DNA from: Ochotona curzoniae
Taxonomy: Eukaryota > Chordata > Mammalia > Lagomorpha > Ochotonidae
Assembly (NCBI RefSeq): GCF_017591425.1
Contig: NW_024466607.1
Location: 9,990,501-10,054,500, forward strand
DNA length: 64,000 bases
Reading direction: 5' to 3'
Numbering within the stretch: position 1 is the first letter of the stretch; the number at the start of each line of letters is the position of its first letter. Position numbers and translations under genes: made by a program. Shown piece by piece: positions 23,801 to 34,186 of this stretch. The notes below the pieces were generated by a model. That model was not told the origin of the DNA. It saw nothing but the letters and a program-made list of their open reading frames with translations, and did not search any database.

Positions 23801-25395
23801 TAGATGGCAATAGGTCTCGGAGCAATAGGGGGAACCCAGACAAGCAAATGATTATCTCTGCTGTGGAGGGCCTGAGTGACCTGACCTTTGAGGGTTGCAC
23901 TGAAGAGAGAGGTGAGGCGGAGACATGACAGGAATCACCTGCACAGGTCTGAGGCCAGAGGCTGAAACAAAGTCTGCTAAGCCAGGGGAATCTCCCTGAA
24001 GAATTTCTTGTCCCCAGGCACACACATGAGTACCTCCTACATGCTGGGCACTGAGTTCTGCTGTTTGACAGCCAGCCTTGTCTGACCCTGACAAAGACCT
24101 GCAAAAGACATAGCAGCAACCCCACTTACAGGTGGAGAGACTGAGGCTTGAGACCCAGCCTCAGCCTTTCCCACTGCCTGGTTGGGCCTCCTCTGCCCAC
24201 TCATTCTAGCCTGAACCTCCTGCTTATCTGCTATTCACCCCTTTCTTTTCTGGTTCCCTTGTGGGTTATAGCAGGGAGGGAGGTGTGTCTCTAGCAGAAA
24301 AATGTGTGTGCTCATTCAGCTGGGACAGGAACAATAGGTGGAGGAAAGGGCTGCCTGTGTGGGCAGGGGCAGCAGATGGGGTAGGGGAGTGGGCAGTTGG
24401 CAGTTGGCAGTGGAATCTAGGTTGGCTTACTAAATGCATGCATGTGCAACACACACACATACTCTCTCTCTCTCTTAAAGGAACAGGTGCACATAGAGCA
24501 CGCTTGTCTATGGGGCTTCCATCACTGGAGGCCAGGCTCTGCCTCCCATCTGCCTGGCGTTGGGCTGGACCCTTCCATTTGTGCAGTGCAGTATCCTGTC
24601 CATCCTTAGCTTCAGAGACTGGGACTCACAAATCCTCTTAGGGCCTTGGTGCTCCAGTCACTACGCAGTGGGTAGGGGCTTTGGGTTCAGGTTTAGGTGA
24701 CCTGGGGATCTGTGGTCAGATCCAGATCCTACTGTCTTAGATGTGTGACTCAGAGTGGATTCTGTAATGTTTTACTATGCGCTCACCTGGAAAACTGGGT
24801 GAAGAAAGTGATGATGATGACGATGACAATGATGCTGATGCTGGCAACTCCCTCACCATGCAGCTATGCAGGTGCAATAGGCAAATAAGAAACATGCTGA
24901 GGGTAGTGCCTGGCCCAGAGGAGGAGCTGGGTTGGGCTTGTTATTATTGTTTCCTAGGGTAAACATAAGAAAGCAGACTTAGTGGGAAGGGGTATCCTGC
25001 TCATGACGGGGTCCTCACAGCAAATACCCACTGCAGTCTGCCAAAATTCAGGCCAGAGTTATGGTCCAGACCTAGTATTGGCTGGCAGGTGGGGCCCATG
25101 CTCTAGCGGGAGTGTCTGGTTATGGGCAGGTCTGACCTGACCGGGCACTGGGAACAGACAGGACTTTGTGTGCTGACGGGAGCCCTGTGGGGCAAGGGAG
25201 TTAGCACCTGCCAGGAACCAGTCCAGTGGTGGAGGGTGGGGAGTGGGCTGTGTGCCCAGGAATTCAGCCCTCCTGCCATAGCCAGAGGTTAGAGGGGACC
25301 CCAGCCCTCCGCCAACCCAGCGTCTGCTCAACCTCAGCCATTTGGGCGCCACTGTTAAGATTTTTGCCTTACAAGTGAGCAATACTATCATTTGT
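23801..25395. other. Unique noncoding DNA with short repeats
   Basis: No exon recognised. MIR-like pieces lie at 24030-24160 and 24690-24790. A CA/CT dinucleotide tract is at 24449-24475 and a GAT-rich imperfect trinucleotide run at 24810-24845. Confidence 0.5.
24449..24475. repeat. (AC)n(TC)n microsatellite
   Basis: Short acacacac run followed by ctctctct. Seen directly. Confidence 0.85.
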
Positions 25396-25665
25396 TTCAC
25401 GCTTGTCTTAATTTCAAATTTATTTTTTCATTTAATTTTTCCTTGGGTCTGAGCTGTGCCCACATGGTTCAAAAATCAAAAAGTTTAATAAGTACTTTGG
25501 AGGCATCTACTCCCAGCCTGTCTCCACCTGGCAGGCCCCTTCCTGTAGCCATGGAGGGTCTACTACATGAACAAATACCAAGTGTGTACATGTGATATAT
25601 TTTCCCAACCTAAGGACAATTCATAGCATACAATGCACAAGGGTTCTTTTTTTAATCTAGTATTA
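25395..25665 (-). mobile_element. Possible L1 3' end remnant
   Basis: AT-rich segment with 'catggttcaaaaatcaaaaa', a pyrimidine-rich middle, and 'gtgtacatgtgatatatttt'. This order resembles the antisense 3' untranslated part of old L1 elements as I remember it. Family assignment is uncertain. Confidence 0.3.
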
Positions 25666-26249
25666 TTTTTGAGTCAAAAATTGACTCAAGTGAATTTAAA
25701 TGAAAAAATGGACCACTGCTTGCTGCAAGCAGAAGGTAGCTACAAAAACCAGTGTGTGGGAATGGAACAAGGCCATTGTGTCTCAACGGTGCCTGCTCTC
25801 TCTCCACTCCCTTTGTCAGAGGTGCTGAATGTGCCCAGCTTTATGCTGATGTTTTGGCTGGGAAAAAATCAGCAGGACTGGAAGGATTTGAACAGGAGCC
25901 CTCTTTCCCTGTGTTGGAGCACTGGATATGTAATACAGCATTGCTATCCCATTCAGCAGTGTCAGCCCACATGCTGGGAAAAATCTCATCTTGTCTAATG
26001 GCATAGGCATTTAAAGGGGGTTATGCTGAAGCCCAAAAAGGGGACAGGACTTGAAATGACCCAGGGAGTTGGTAGCATAGCCTGGGCCAGACTCCAGGCT
26101 TCCAGAGACCTGTCTGTATTCTGGGGTAGGGTGAAAGGAGAACAGCTCCATCTGGGGACAATGAAATTCACTCTCTGGTCTTTCCCAGCTCCTCCTCTAC
26201 CTAAAGATTTCATTTTATGAATCTTCTGTTCATCTAGACTGTTTAATAT

Positions 26250-26455
26250 AGACGCATACTGCGGTTTACAGTATGGTCTGTAGTAATGTCTCCTCTTTCA
26301 TTTCTGATTCTAACAATTTGAGTCTTTGATAGCTCTTTTCATCAGTCAGGCTAACAGTTTGTCGGTTTAGTTGCTTTTTTTTCAAAGATTAAACTCAATT
26401 GATGTCATCATTTTGATGCTATTTTTCTAATCTCTCTTTCATTCACCTGGAAGCT
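26250..26455 (-). mobile_element. L1 ORF2 fragment, antisense
   Basis: Contains the antisense L1 motif order 'aacaatttgagtctttgata', 'cagtcaggctaacagtttgt', 'ttttttcaaagattaaactc', 'ctaatctctctttcattcac'. It corresponds to the N-terminal side of the reverse transcriptase region. Since a 3' L1 region follows at 26780, this is a separate insertion or rearranged piece. Confidence 0.6.
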
Positions 26456-26466
26456 TTATTTATTTG

Positions 26467-26560
26467 GAACCAGTGTTGTGATGTGGGAGCTAATACAGCT
26501 ACCAGAGGTGCCTGTTTCTCTCTTTCTTAACTGACTTTCAAATAAATAAGTCAATCTTTT
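26467..26560 (+). mobile_element. Internally deleted C-type SINE
   Basis: A short head ('accagtgttgtgatgtggga') joins almost directly to the 3' end ('ctctctttcttaactgactt', 'tcaaataaataagtcaatct'). About 200 bp of the usual body are missing. Confidence 0.55.
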
Positions 26561-26779
26561 CATTATAATGATAATGATAATTCAATGAGCTAAACTAGAG
26601 ATCTTGCTCAAGTTCCCCAGGTCTTACATGCCCTGTGTTTGGAAGGTGATGTGTTAAAGTGTGGGAGAATGAGCCAGTCACAGAAATGTTCTGTTACCAC
26701 AAAGAATTTCTCATGTCCTGGCTTTAGAGTCACAGCCTTCCTTCTCCCCAACCCGGGAACCCCCTGATCTGTTCTTCCT

Positions 26780-27312
26780 AATTATGACTTTGTTATTATT
26801 AATATTTTAGGAATAGGATCTCATGGGATGTGACCTTTTGAAATTTTTGTCACTCAGCATAAAGTCTTTGATATTAGTTATTGAAATAGTCTAAATTTAT
26901 GACTGAGTAGTATTTCACAGTGTGGGTGTGCCAAAGGTTGTCATTCAGTTACTGGGGACTGTTTTGGTTGCTTCAGTTCTTTTTCTATTAAAAATAAAAT
27001 ATTCTGTGACATTTGATATTGTCACTATTTGTAAATTCTAGCCGTTGTAAAAACTGGGTAGTGGAATTTCATAATGATCTTAGTTCCTTTCCTCTTAATG
27101 ATTAATTGAATATATACTTTTATTTATATTTGGATCCTTAATGAAATACCTCTCCATGTTTTTTGCCTATTTAAGCAATTATATTACTTGCATTTGTATG
27201 TGTGCATTTAATGTGGAGTTTTTAGGGTCCTTTATATATCCTAGCCTGGTTCTTTGCCAGATATGTAGCTGGCAAGTACTTTCTCCTAGTCTCTTTCTTT
27301 CTTCTTCCTCTT
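26780..27312 (-). mobile_element. Old L1 3' region, antisense, part 1
   Basis: Antisense L1 landmarks in the expected order: 'gtcactcagcataaagtctt', 'gtagtatttcacagtgtggg', 'ctttatatatcctagcctgg', 'ttctttgccagatatgtagc', 'tggcaagtactttctcctag'. Heavily diverged, with no open frame. Confidence 0.75.
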
Positions 27313-27313
27313 T

Positions 27314-27652
27314 TTGAAATGTATTTATTTTTATTTGAAAGGCAGATTGGCAGAGTTGGAAAGACACACACAGGGATCTTCCATCCTCTGATTCATTTTC
27401 CAAATGGCCACCATGGCCAGAACTGAACCTGTCTAAAGCTAGGAGTCTGGAACTTCTTCCAGACTCCCATATGAGTACAGGGGTCCAGGGAGCTGAGCCA
27501 TCTTTTCCTGCTTTACCAGACACATTAACAGGGAGCTGGTTCAGAAGTAGAACAAATAGGACTTAAACTGGTGCCCAAATGAGATGCAAGCCATCCCCCC
27601 CCCCCCGGTAGATCTTAACCTAAATATGCCATATCACCAGCTCCCTTGATTA
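27314..27652 (-). mobile_element. C-type SINE, older subfamily, inserted in L1
   Basis: Complement of tail and body ('gatcttccatcctctgattc', 'acattaacagggagctggtt') to the head. A run of about 13 C interrupts the head at 27596-27607. It splits the L1 that resumes at 27653. Confidence 0.8.
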
Positions 27653-28162
27653 TTTTTCTAATCATCCTCTGAATAAGGTTTTGCAGAACTGAAGTTTTAA
27701 ATTTTGATGAAGTTCAGTGTATTGATTTTTAACTTTTTGGTCTGTGTCGTTGATGTCATATTTAAGAACTCTTTACCAAACCCAGGCTTTCTCTTAGGTT
27801 GTGTGTTTATATTTAAACATGATTCATTTGAGTTGATTTTTATATGAGATATGAGGTTTAGGTCCAGGGCTATCTTTTGTTCTTTACAGATACTAAATTA
27901 TTCTAGAACATTTTTGAGAAGACTGGGCTTCCTCCACTGGATTTCTTTTTGCATATTTGTCAAAAATTGGTTGGCTACACTGGTGAGAGTTTGCTAAGGT
28001 ACTGTTGACTTATGTGTCCATCTTTACATCAGTTCCACACATAGTGAATGCAGCAGACAGTAAGTACTTTATCTGATTTGTATTTAATAGGCTTTTGCTT
28101 TGGTTTGTATACTAGATCTTTCCACATCATTTTGTAGTAAATTAGCTTTCATACTAGAAGTT
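27653..28162 (-). mobile_element. Old L1 3' region, antisense, part 2
   Basis: Continues the L1 order: 'aggttttgcagaactgaagt', 'gtcgttgatgtcatatttaa', 'gaactctttaccaaacccag', 'tccactggatttctttttgc', 'atatttgtcaaaaattggtt'. All match the antisense ORF2 C-terminal half. Confidence 0.75.
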
Positions 28163-28163
28163 T

Positions 28164-28482
28164 CTTATTTTTTTTAAGTTTTACTTTTTAAATTTTTTAT
28201 TAGATTTACAGAGAGAGACAGCACACTCTGGCTCACTTTCCGCATGACTGCAATGGCTGGAGCTCTGCCTGTCTGAAACCAGGAGCCTTTCCCGGGTCTA
28301 CCACATGGATTGGGCCCACAGACTTTGGCACAGGGACCAAGGACTGGAGCTCTCTTCTGCTGCTTTCCCAGTCCATTAACAGGGAGATGGATTAGAAGTG
28401 GGGCAGCCAAGACTCTAAGTGGTGCCCATATGGCACTTCAGGCAGAGGATTAATTTACTATGTCATGACATCAGCTTCCGAC
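28164..28482 (-). mobile_element. C-type SINE, older subfamily
   Basis: Tail complement ('ttttaaattttttattagat'), body ('agaaaccaggagcctttccc'-like, 'cagtccattaacagggagat'), then a degraded head ending 'actatgtcatgacatcagct'. Confidence 0.8.
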
Positions 28483-28489
28483 ACCCCGA

Positions 28490-28797
28490 AAGTGAGTTTC
28501 ACATGGAGAGCATATAGTTGTGACATGTTTGTGTCTACTCTTACAAATCTGGCTTTTAATTTACAGTTAAGGCAATGCCATTTGAACTTAATAAAAGTAA
28601 TTATTGATAGATTAGGATTTAAGCCTGCCATTTAATTTCTGTATTTTATTTGCCTTTCTGTAGGTTACTTGAATATTAGAATTTCATTTTGGTCTATCTG
28701 TGGTGTGTTTATATTTTTGTGTAGAATTTTAGTGACTGGTGCGGATATTACATTGGACATACACAGCACATCAGAATCTGTTGTAATTGGTATACTG
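28490..28797 (-). mobile_element. Old L1/HAL1-like sequence, part 1
   Basis: 'agtaattattgatagattag', 'gatttaagcctgccatttaa' and 'gtgcggatattacattggac' match a well-known antisense segment of old L1/HAL1-type elements. HAL1 is inferred because the continuation at 30.0 kb resembles ORF1 rather than ORF2. Confidence 0.55.
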
Positions 28798-28800
28798 ATA

Positions 28801-29133
28801 TATATATATATTTAAGATTTATTTGTTTGTTTTTATTGGAAAGTCAGATATACAGAGAGGAGGAAAGACAGGGAGGAAGATCTTCCATCTGCTGATTCAC
28901 TCCCCAAGTGGCTGCAATGGCCAGAGCTAAGACAATCCAGGGCCAGGAGCCAGGTGCTCTTCCATGTCTCCAACATGAGAGCGGGGTTCCAATGCTTTGG
29001 GCTGTCCTCAACGGCTTTCCTAGCAGGGATCTGGGTGGGAAGTTGGGGCTGCCAGGACACGAACTGGTATCCAGATGGGATCCCAGGGCGTGCAAGGTGA
29101 GGACTTTAGTCACTAGGCTACTGCGTTGGGCCC
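28801..29133 (-). mobile_element. C-type SINE, younger, with target duplication
   Basis: Full-length copy ending in the head 'ggactttagtcactaggcta'. The 9-bp target duplication atactgata lies at 28792-28800 and 29134-29142. It landed beside the tail of the older SINE that follows. Confidence 0.9.
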
Positions 29134-29142
29134 ATACTGATA

Positions 29143-29465
29143 CATTTTTAAAAGATTTATTTGATTTTTATTGGAAAGGCAGAGTTACAGAGAGAGGTTT
29201 TTCCATCAGTTGGTTCACTCCCCGAATGGCCACAATGGCTGGAGCATAGCCAGTCTGAAGCCAGGAGCTTCCTCTTGTCTCCCACATGGGTGCAGGAGCT
29301 TCAGGGGCCCGGGGACTTGAGTCATCCTCTACCATTTTCCCAGTCCACAGAAAGGGAGCTGAATTGGAAGTGGAGCAGCTAGGACATGAGCCAGCACCCA
29401 TATGGGATGCTGGCACCATAGGTGGAGGCTCACATAGTTCACTATGCCAAGGTACGCCTGGCCCC
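29143..29465 (-). mobile_element. C-type SINE, older subfamily
   Basis: Complement of a full SINE: tail 'aaaagatttatttgattttt', 'tccatcagttggttcactcc', 'tgaagccaggagcttcctct', head ending near 'actatgccaaggtacgcctg'. Confidence 0.85.
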
Positions 29466-29725
29466 TGCTATTGGTATTTTATCTCTGTGAATGAAGTATA
29501 GAAGCTTCCTCTCTTTTCATATTACTTTTTCTCCCTCTTTTTTTTGGTCATAAATATTTTCTATACCTATATTGAAAGCCACACTGGCCAGTGTGATAGA
29601 TTTTGTTCAACTTGTAACAGAAATTTTGAAAACTCAAAGGTGAAGAAATGCCCATCATATTTGCTCATTTTTCTTCTTCTTGATCTTCCTTCCAGCCATA
29701 CCAAGTTCCTTCTTCTTTGATATAT
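29466..29725 (-). mobile_element. Old L1/HAL1-like sequence, part 2
   Basis: Resumes with 'cttcctctcttttcatatta', 'gaaattttgaaaactcaaag', 'ttgctcatttttcttcttct', which follow part 1 in the L1/HAL1 order. Confidence 0.5.
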
Positions 29726-29729
29726 AGTT

Positions 29730-29775
<46 letters not shown>

Positions 29776-30025
29776 GAGAGAGAGGAAACATCTTTCATCC
29801 ACTCCTCAGATAGCCAGATGGCCAGGGCTGAGCCAGGCTGGAGCCAAAAGCCAGTCAAGTATCCTCCATGGGTACAGGGACCTGAGCACTTGAGCCACTT
29901 CTTGCTGTTTTTCCCAGGCCATTATCTGGATCACAAGTGGAGCAGCTGGGACTGTAGCCAGTGCCTGTGTGGGAAGATGGTGTTACATGGATGGCTTTAC
30001 TCACTATACCATAATGCCAAACTCC
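29726..30025 (-). mobile_element. C-type SINE with GA-expanded tail
   Basis: The SINE body ('ccactcctcagatagccaga' to a degraded head at 'ctataccataatgccaaact') is preceded by a pure (GA)n tract at 29733-29784. The tract expanded from the TC-rich 3' domain of the element. Confidence 0.8.
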
Positions 30026-30415
30026 CGGAGTTCTTCCTTCTATCCTTTTTTTTCTCTTTCAAGTACTTGCTTTAGCTGCATCTGGAAACAGTCTCTCAGA
30101 TTTTCTTTGCTCTGAGAATGTCATGGTTTTTCTTGAATTTGTGAAGAATCGTTTTGCTGGATGTAGGATTCTGGATTGAGTTACATTTTTTTTTTAAAAA
30201 AAAGCATTTTGAGAAGATGCTGTGCCACATCCTTCCTGCTCCCGTGGTTTCAGAGGAGAAGCATGCCGTCATCCAAGTGGTTTTGTTCTCACAGGGAAGA
30301 TGCAGTGTTTACTTTGTTGTTGTATAGATTTTTTTGTACCTCTGCCTGGTTTTTAAAACTTAGTTTTTGGATTTCTGTAGTTTTATATAAAAATGTTTTG
30401 TGGGATTTATAAATA
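30026..30415 (-). mobile_element. Old L1/HAL1-like ORF1 region, part 3
   Basis: 'ctgagaatgtcatggttttt', 'ttttgctggatgtaggattc' and 'agaagatgctgtgccacatc' correspond to the antisense C-terminal region of an ancient ORF1. The nearby younger L1 has the parallel segment at 30840-31030. No open frame survives. Its continuation appears beyond the younger L1, at 32886. Confidence 0.55.
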
Positions 30416-30424
30416 TATGTATAT

Positions 30425-30553
30425 ATTTAAAATTTTTATTTTTATTGGAAAGGCAGATCTACAGATAGAAGGGGAGACAGAGAGAAAGATTTTCCAACTG
30501 CTTGGTTCACTTCCCAAATGAGTGTGATGGCCAGAGCTGAGCTGATCCAAACC
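30425..30553 (-). mobile_element. C-type SINE 3' half joined to L1
   Basis: Tail and 3' body of a SINE ('tttttattggaaaggcagat' to 'ggccagagctgagctgatcc'). It then switches without a gap to L1 ORF2 sequence at about 30553. The 5' half of the SINE is absent. Confidence 0.75.
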
Positions 30554-30556
30554 AAA

Positions 30557-30739
30557 AATATTGAAATCCATGAGATTTAGCTTCCACTGTTCTTTCTGGG
30601 TGAGATGTGTCTCCTGCAGGCAGCAGATAGATGGGTTTTGTCTTTTGATCCAGTCCACTAATCTATGCTGTTTGATTGATGGGTTTAAACCATTTACATT
30701 CAGGGCTACTATGGTTTTGTGATAATTTGGTCCTGTCAT
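30557..30739 (-). pseudogene. L1 ORF2 N-terminus (endonuclease) fragment
   Basis: The frame begins with a methionine at 30739 and matches the start of the L1 ORF2 protein, an apurinic/apyrimidinic-type endonuclease and reverse transcriptase that nicks target DNA and primes cDNA synthesis. The catalytic-site asparagine at residue 14 and glutamate at residue 43 (within LQETH) are both present. About 60 residues survive. The frame then runs into SINE sequence, so the rest of the endonuclease, the whole reverse transcriptase and the C-terminal domain (a protein of about 1,275 residues) are absent. It follows the ORF1 relic by 47 bp, the usual L1 arrangement. Family assignment is firm; the fragment cannot be functional. 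Confidence 0.85.
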
Positions 30740-30786
30740 TTTAGCAATAAGTTGTTTATTGTTTTATGTAGTCTTCTTCTGTCATT

Positions 30787-31794
30787 TTACTGGGATGTTC
30801 TCTGCATTTGCCTTTGGTTTTGGTAGGTGCTATTCCTGTTCTTTGTCAAGAGAACATCTTTAAATATCATTTGTAGGGCAGGTATGGAAGAAGCATATTT
30901 CTTGAGTCTGTCTTTACTGTGGAAGAATTTTATTTCGTTTTCAAAGACAAAGGAAAGCTTTGTTGGGTACATTATTCTGGGCTAACAATTTTTTTCTTTT
31001 AAAATCTGGAATATGTCATCACATTCTCTTTTGACCTGTAGAGTTTCCTCTAAGAGGTCAGAGAGTCTGATTGGGGTTCCTGTATATGTCAATTGATTTT
31101 TTTTAATATGCACATATAAGGATCTTTTTTTTTATGTTCAACTAAAAAAAGCTTGGTTATCATGTGTCGTGGTGAAGATCAATTTTGGTCAATCTTAATG
31201 CGAGTTCTGTGCTCTTCTTGTATGTTGTTTCCCAATTCTTTCTCCAGGTTAGAGAAGTTTTCTTTTATTATTTCATTGAATACATGTTTAAACCCAGCTT
31301 TTCTTTTTATACCTTTTGGAACTCCCATAACTCTTATATTTGGGCTTTTAATAGTGTCTCTTAATTCCTGAATACTTTTTCTTTTAGCTTGACTCAGCAT
31401 TACTTCCAGCTTTTTGATTGTTTCCCCATTGTGACAAGAAGTATCTTCCAAGAGATCTTCTGCCTTCTTCATTCTATTATTGAGAATTTCCATTGAATTT
31501 TTAATTTGCTCTGTTGCATCCTTCATTTCCAATAATGTGGCTTGATTTTATTTCAGTGTTGCTATTTGCTGTGTGGCATATTCCTTGAATTCCTGCATGG
31601 GCTTTTCATTGTTGATTAAGAAGCTTTATAACAAGTGTTTTGAATTCAGTGTATTCCTCAGTTAACTCTGAGGTTGGCAAAGGCTTTTGCTCCTTTTCAG
31701 GGGAATTTTCAGTAATATTCATTGTGCCTTTTCTTTTGCTCTTGGTCATTGTACTTCTGGTTAGCAGATTCTTCTCCTTAGGGCAGGTTTCCAA
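30787..31794 (-). pseudogene. L1 ORF1 pseudogene
   Basis: A decayed L1 ORF1, the trimeric RNA-binding chaperone of the L1 ribonucleoprotein. Three parts remain. The N-terminal segment (31794-31606) starts at a methionine and is lysine/glutamate-rich. The middle segment (31532-31179) has a coiled-coil-like stretch leading into the RRM signature NIRVMGVPKG and FNEIIKENF. The C-terminal domain (30972-30787) begins MYPTKLSF and ends in a stop just before ORF2. The segments lie in two different frames, so at least two frameshifts separate them: one near 31610 and one between 31178 and 30972. There are also in-frame stops near 31547 and at 31176-31178. Length is close to a normal ORF1, so damage is by point changes and small indels, implying moderate age. 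It is not expected to be translated as one protein. Confidence 0.85.
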
Positions 31795-32886
31795 GCTGTG
31801 TCACTCACAGGTCTTCAATTCGATTTTACTAATTGCAATTGGCACCCAGTCTTTGTAGTCAATTATGTCACTCCCTCTACAAGTTTCAGATCTAGGTTCT
31901 TATGTTAGACTTCTACCATGGTCTCTGTAGCTCCAACTCCTGGCTCAGCACTCTGCCTCCTGTGATCCCATGCTGTTGTTGCACTGTTGTCTGTACAACG
32001 TTTCTCTCACTTTCAGTTCATGCAGTCCCCGGGATTAGGGAGACACCAGGTATCCTGAATAGCTAGGTTGCTGGCAATGCTGATTTTGCCAGAACCTGCT
32101 GGCTGTTAGGTCTGAGGGCCATCCAGACCTATTTTGAGTCATAAGATGCCAAAGTTGATATTATTTTCAATGTAGAACCAGTGGAACGTACTTAACCTAG
32201 TGAGTACTTACTGCTCAGCACGTGCGCAGCTCACTGTTGACCCTACAGTCTTAAAGCCTTTGCCACACTATACAAAATGGTGCCTAATGTGCCACAACTA
32301 GAGTTCTTGATCTGCTGGCCATTAGGTCTAGGTGCTGCCTGTACCTATTTGTGTGAAACCTGTAGAATGCCATATCATTGCAATTCTCTGAGCCCAAAAT
32401 GAGTTTGCTCCCAGCTTAGTGCATGTGTAGTTCTGTCTCATAGCCATTGCCTCCCTACACAAGATGGCACCCAATTCAGCTATATTGTAGGCTTGGGCTG
32501 TGAAATTCACCCTGTTCCCTCACTGCCTGTTTGGGATCTGCTGTTTTGTCTCTGCTCCTAGTCCAATCAAATCAGCAGGATGGGCAGTTCTTTGTCTGGG
32601 TTCACCTCCTGAGTTCCTGCTGAACTCCCCTTCCCACCTGGTTGATGGTGGAATTCCAGCTGCTGATGGAGTTAATTGCCGCTTGCTGAATGCTGCTGTT
32701 GTACTGGGTCACTGCAGCACCACAACATTGTCTCCATTGCTTTCCTGTGTCAATCAGCCTCCAGGTGCCCCTCTGCTGTCAGTATGTCCTCTCCTATTTC
32801 CTGAAATGTATTCTCTCTGTTCACCCTGGCTAATGTTTCTCTGTGTACTTCACCTGTGTCCTCACCCTATTCTGCCATCTTGATTC
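31795..32886 (-). promoter_or_regulatory. L1 5' untranslated region and internal promoter
   Basis: About 1.1 kb lies between the ORF1 start and the 5' terminus, the size and position of an L1 internal Pol II promoter. It is repeat-free internally and not CpG-rich today. Confidence 0.6.
32874..32882 (-). promoter_or_regulatory. YY1-type motif at L1 5' end
   Basis: On the minus strand this reads caagatggc, the YY1 core found just inside the 5' end of L1 elements, where it positions transcription start. It also marks the element as 5'-complete. Confidence 0.7.
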
Positions 32887-33165
32887 TTTGTTTAGATTCT
32901 TGAATCTGGGAGTTGACTTTGAATCTGTGAATACTGATTGAAATAGCTTAAAGTCTAGCATGCTATCTTCTCTCATTGATTTTGTTTGTTTACTTCTACC
33001 AATCTCTTAGTGGGGCACTAGAGTTTGGCCTCACCTTAATGCAGAGTTTCTGGATATGCAGTGAGTAGAAACTGGGCTCCCTTCTTGCTCCCCTACCCCC
33101 TAGGGTTCAGGCTCAGTTCTACATTCTAGGGTAAGGGCACTTTTTCAGTGTTCTTGTCTATAGAA
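32886..33165 (-). mobile_element. Old L1/HAL1-like sequence, part 4
   Basis: 'gtttagattcttgaatctgg' directly follows the younger L1 5' end. It continues the older antisense element broken off at about 30415. Homology fades after about 33160. Confidence 0.4.
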
Positions 33166-33255
33166 GAACTCAACCTAAGTCCCCTACCCCCGAGGGACTA
33201 GCAAAAGAGCTGCTTATTTCTTGGCTATCTTTTCTGGATTGCATTTCTATCTTCA

Positions 33256-33318
33256 CCTTTCTTTTTCTTTTTTTTTTTTTTCTGCTTCCTCTCCCCTCCC
33301 CCCACCCCCCCCAAAAAA
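33256..33318. repeat. Poly-T / poly-C low-complexity tract
   Basis: A run of about 15 T, then C-rich (cccc) and A-run sequence. Confidence 0.85.
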
Positions 33319-33769
33319 GAATTTTAATCTTGTGAAGCAATCCATTTGGTCTCAGATAAATCTTTACCTGAAAATGCCCATGCTGTTTCTAGACTTCTCA
33401 AGCCACCTTCAGATGGGAATGGCTTCCCAGGTAACACACTTCACTGAGCTCTCAGGCTGTGATGAACCTAGTGGAAAAGAGCCCCAATTTTCCCATCGGA
33501 TATCCTGGGGTCCAGTTCCAGGCACCACTTGTGAGTCATTCCAAACAAGATTATCTATGATGATTTTGTGTGTGGTATGTTTGATCAACTGAATTTATTT
33601 GACCTGCCAGCAGGCCCAAGGCTGGCTTTCATGGGCAGATGGGCAGTGCTTCTGTTCTCCCAAGACAAGGACAACTTGTTGCCTAAGCTCCAGCTTCATG
33701 ACCATCACTGCAGGGCTCAGAGACCTAGCTTCAACCCTGCACAGGGAGGGCTATGTGGATGACTACATA

Positions 33770-33850
33770 GCAAGGGATAATAATTAGTAAGCACCTACTG
33801 GGTGCCCTTTAATTTTCACACTCAGTAGAGTGAGGCTGAGTTAACAGACT
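33770..33850 (+). repeat. MIR remnant
   Basis: 'agtaagcacctactgggtgc' followed by 'cactcagtagagtgaggctg', a diverged MIR 3' module. Confidence 0.45.
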
Positions 33851-33894
33851 ACATTCCTTTGAACTCATTAAGGACATTTAGAAATATCTCAAGG

Positions 33895-34186
33895 GCTGAC
33901 ATTGTGGCATAGCAGGTAGAGTCTCTGTGTCTATAGTCAGCATCCCATGTGGGCACCAGGTTGAGTCCTAGCTACTCTACTTCCAGTCCAACTCCATGTT
34001 AAAGTGCCTGGGAAAGCAGCAGAGGATGGAACAAGTGCTTGAGTGCCGGCACCCATGTGAGAGATTCAGATGAAGCTCCTCGTACCTGCCTGTTGGGGCC
34101 ATTTGCAGAGTGAACCAGCAAATGGAAAATCTCTTTTTCTGTCTCTCCTTTTTCTGTGTAAATAACTAAAGTAATCTTTTGAAAAA
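33895..34186 (+). mobile_element. C-type SINE, older subfamily
   Basis: Sense copy: head 'gggctgacattgtggcatag', B-box region 'ggttgagtcctagctactct', 'cttccagtccaactccatgt', 3' end 'gtctctcctttttctgtgta'. Diverged. Confidence 0.85.

Larger units (their letters stand above)
30553..32886 (-). mobile_element. Younger L1, 5'-complete, 3'-truncated
   Basis: Reading on the minus strand there is a 5' untranslated region of about 1.1 kb (32886 to about 31795), decayed ORF1 (31794-30787), a 47-bp spacer and the first 60 or so codons of ORF2 (30739-30553). The 5' terminus carries the YY1-type motif expected at L1 starts. It lies inside an older L1/HAL1-like copy. Most of ORF2 and the native 3' end are missing, and the element is dead. 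Confidence 0.8.
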
